Shown: positions 5,430 through 6,106 of the stretch, piece after piece
Position numbering within the stretch: the first letter of the stretch is position 1
Layout: each line of letters begins with the position of its first letter
Assembly: GCA_029256645.1 (NCBI GenBank)
Contig: JAQSXM010000227.1
Span: 1-6,106 of the forward strand
Source of the DNA: Sporomusa sp.
GTDB taxonomy: Bacteria; Bacillota_C; Negativicutes; Sporomusales; Sporomusaceae
Direction: 5' to 3'
DNA length: 6,106 nucleotides
Program-made: the position numbers and the translations under genes
The notes under the pieces: model-generated
What the model was told of the DNA's origin: nothing
Seen by the model: the letters and a program-made list of their open reading frames with translations, nothing else
Databases searched by the model: none

Positions 5430-5939
5430 GTGTCAGGAAAGCTCATTCCTTATAATAACTTACGCCCGCACATAGATAATAGCACCTTTATTGCTGAGGG
5501 GGCTAGAGTTATCGGAGACGTTTCCATTGGAGCCAATGCCAGCATCTGGTTTAATACTGTACTCCGTGGCGATGTACATTCCATCACCATTGGTCAGTAT
5601 ACCAACATCCAGGACAACTGTACAGTTCATGTCCTGCATGAAGTTCCTACTACTATTGGTAATTATGTTACTGTCGGGCATGGCGCAATTTTGCATGGGT
5701 GCACAATTGCCAATAACTGCCTCATCGGAATGGGGGCAATTATTTTAAGCTACGCCGAAATTGGGGAAAACTGTATTATTGGTGCAGGGTCCCTTATTGC
5801 TGAAGGCAAAAAGATTCCGCCGAACTCGCTGGTTGTAGGTTCGCCAGGCAGGCTCATCCGTGTGGTCACTAACGAAGAGATCCAGGCTATTCGCCAGTCT
5901 GCTCTTAGCTATTCCCAAGACGCACATAACTATATGTAA
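5430..5939 (+). CDS. Gamma-class carbonic anhydrase family protein (left-handed beta-helix, YrdA/PaaY-like)
   Basis: This is a 169-residue trimeric left-handed beta-helix protein of the gamma-carbonic anhydrase/hexapeptide-repeat family, cytosolic and about the normal length. Hexapeptide turns run from about residue 20 to 137 and a C-terminal helix (about 146-166) packs against them. The three zinc-ligand histidines are visible: His67 in DNCTVHV, and His84 and His89 in VGHGAILHG. Arg46 and Asp48 of LRGD and Gln61 of NIQDN match active-site or subunit-contact residues of archaeal Cam. The long acidic loop with the proton-shuttle Glu of Cam is absent, as in most bacterial homologues, so CO2 hydration is possible but unproven, and some relatives have other roles. 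The start is a GTG with AGGGAG ten bases upstream (5414-5419), somewhat weak. ndk follows 12 bases after the stop, suggesting co-transcription. Confidence 0.93.
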   Translation: MSGKLIPYNNLRPHIDNSTFIAEGARVIGDVSIGANASIWFNTVLRGDVHSITIGQYTNIQDNCTVHVLHEVPTTIGNYVTVGHGAILHGCTIANNCLIGMGAIILSYAEIGENCIIGAGSLIAEGKKIPPNSLVVGSPGRLIRVVTNEEIQAIRQSALSYSQDAHNYM

Positions 5940-5951
5940 ATTGAGGTAATT

Positions 5952-6106
5952 ATGGAAATAACACAAAATACCTTGGTACTATTAAAACCTGACGCCGTTC
6001 AGAGAAAACTCTGCGGCGAAATCCTCAGTCGTTTTGAGCGGAAGGGGCTTACATTGTCAGCACTTAAATTGCTCAAATTGACCCCGTCAATGGCCGCCAC
6101 GCATTA
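5952..6106 (+). CDS. ndk: Nucleoside diphosphate kinase, N-terminal part, runs off the window
   Basis: NDK transfers the gamma-phosphate of ATP to nucleoside diphosphates through a phosphohistidine, balancing NTP and dNTP pools. Only 51 full codons of a usual 135-150 are present. TLVLLKPDAVQRKLCGEILSRFERKG (split here as TLVLLKPDAVQRKL at 7-20, then GEILSRFERKG at 22-32) is the family's N-terminal strand and helix, with the conserved nucleotide-site Lys12. LSALKLLKLTPSMAATH continues the fold. Most bacterial enzymes have KPDGVQR; this one has Ala, a mild variant. The catalytic His region lies outside the window, so activity cannot be judged. The ribosome binding site GAGGT (5943-5947) is four bases before the ATG. 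The gene is 12 bases behind the carbonic anhydrase-like gene, probably in one operon. Confidence 0.93.
   Translation, partial: MEITQNTLVLLKPDAVQRKLCGEILSRFERKGLTLSALKLLKLTPSMAATH

Overview
The window looks like chromosomal housekeeping sequence from a low-to-moderate-GC member of the Bacillota. The evidence is strong GGAGG-type ribosome binding sites, a perfect CIRCE operator, a consensus vegetative promoter in front of a yybP-ykoY manganese riboswitch, and proteins that read as typical Bacillota versions. A spore-forming Negativicute (Sporomusa/Pelosinus-like) is my best guess. That rests on overall impression, not on a search. No mobile element, CRISPR array, tRNA or rRNA was seen.

Layout. 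Positions 1-895 (minus) hold the N-terminal 298 codons of the Hsp90 chaperone HtpG, with its own promoter (965-993) and a perfect CIRCE operator (928-954). Divergent from it, 1132-1431 (+) encodes a 99-residue protein I do not recognise. A consensus promoter (1442-1470) then drives a leader with a yybP-ykoY Mn2+ riboswitch (about 1491-1590) and its terminator (1579-1624), followed by a TerC/YjbE-family membrane protein (1726-2418). It converges with rmuC (2429-3694, minus), with only 10 bp between the stop codons. A gap of about 700 bp (3695-4398) has no convincing gene in its first 560 bp. It ends in a promoter covered by a perfect 13-bp inverted repeat and a short leader for htpX (4399-5268, +), a membrane zinc protease closed by a strong terminator (5284-5321). 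A gamma-class carbonic anhydrase-like protein (5430-5939, +) and the start of nucleoside diphosphate kinase (5952 onward) then form a tight pair.

How the parts relate. HtpG and HtpX are both protein quality-control factors, cytosolic folding and membrane proteolysis respectively, but they carry different control sites: CIRCE/HrcA for htpG, and an unrelated palindrome over the core promoter for htpX. The TerC-family gene is a self-contained Mn2+-responsive unit. The most novel-looking elements are the htpX palindrome, the unidentified 99-aa gene beside htpG, and the decayed-looking gap before htpX. I found no clear undescribed multi-gene system.
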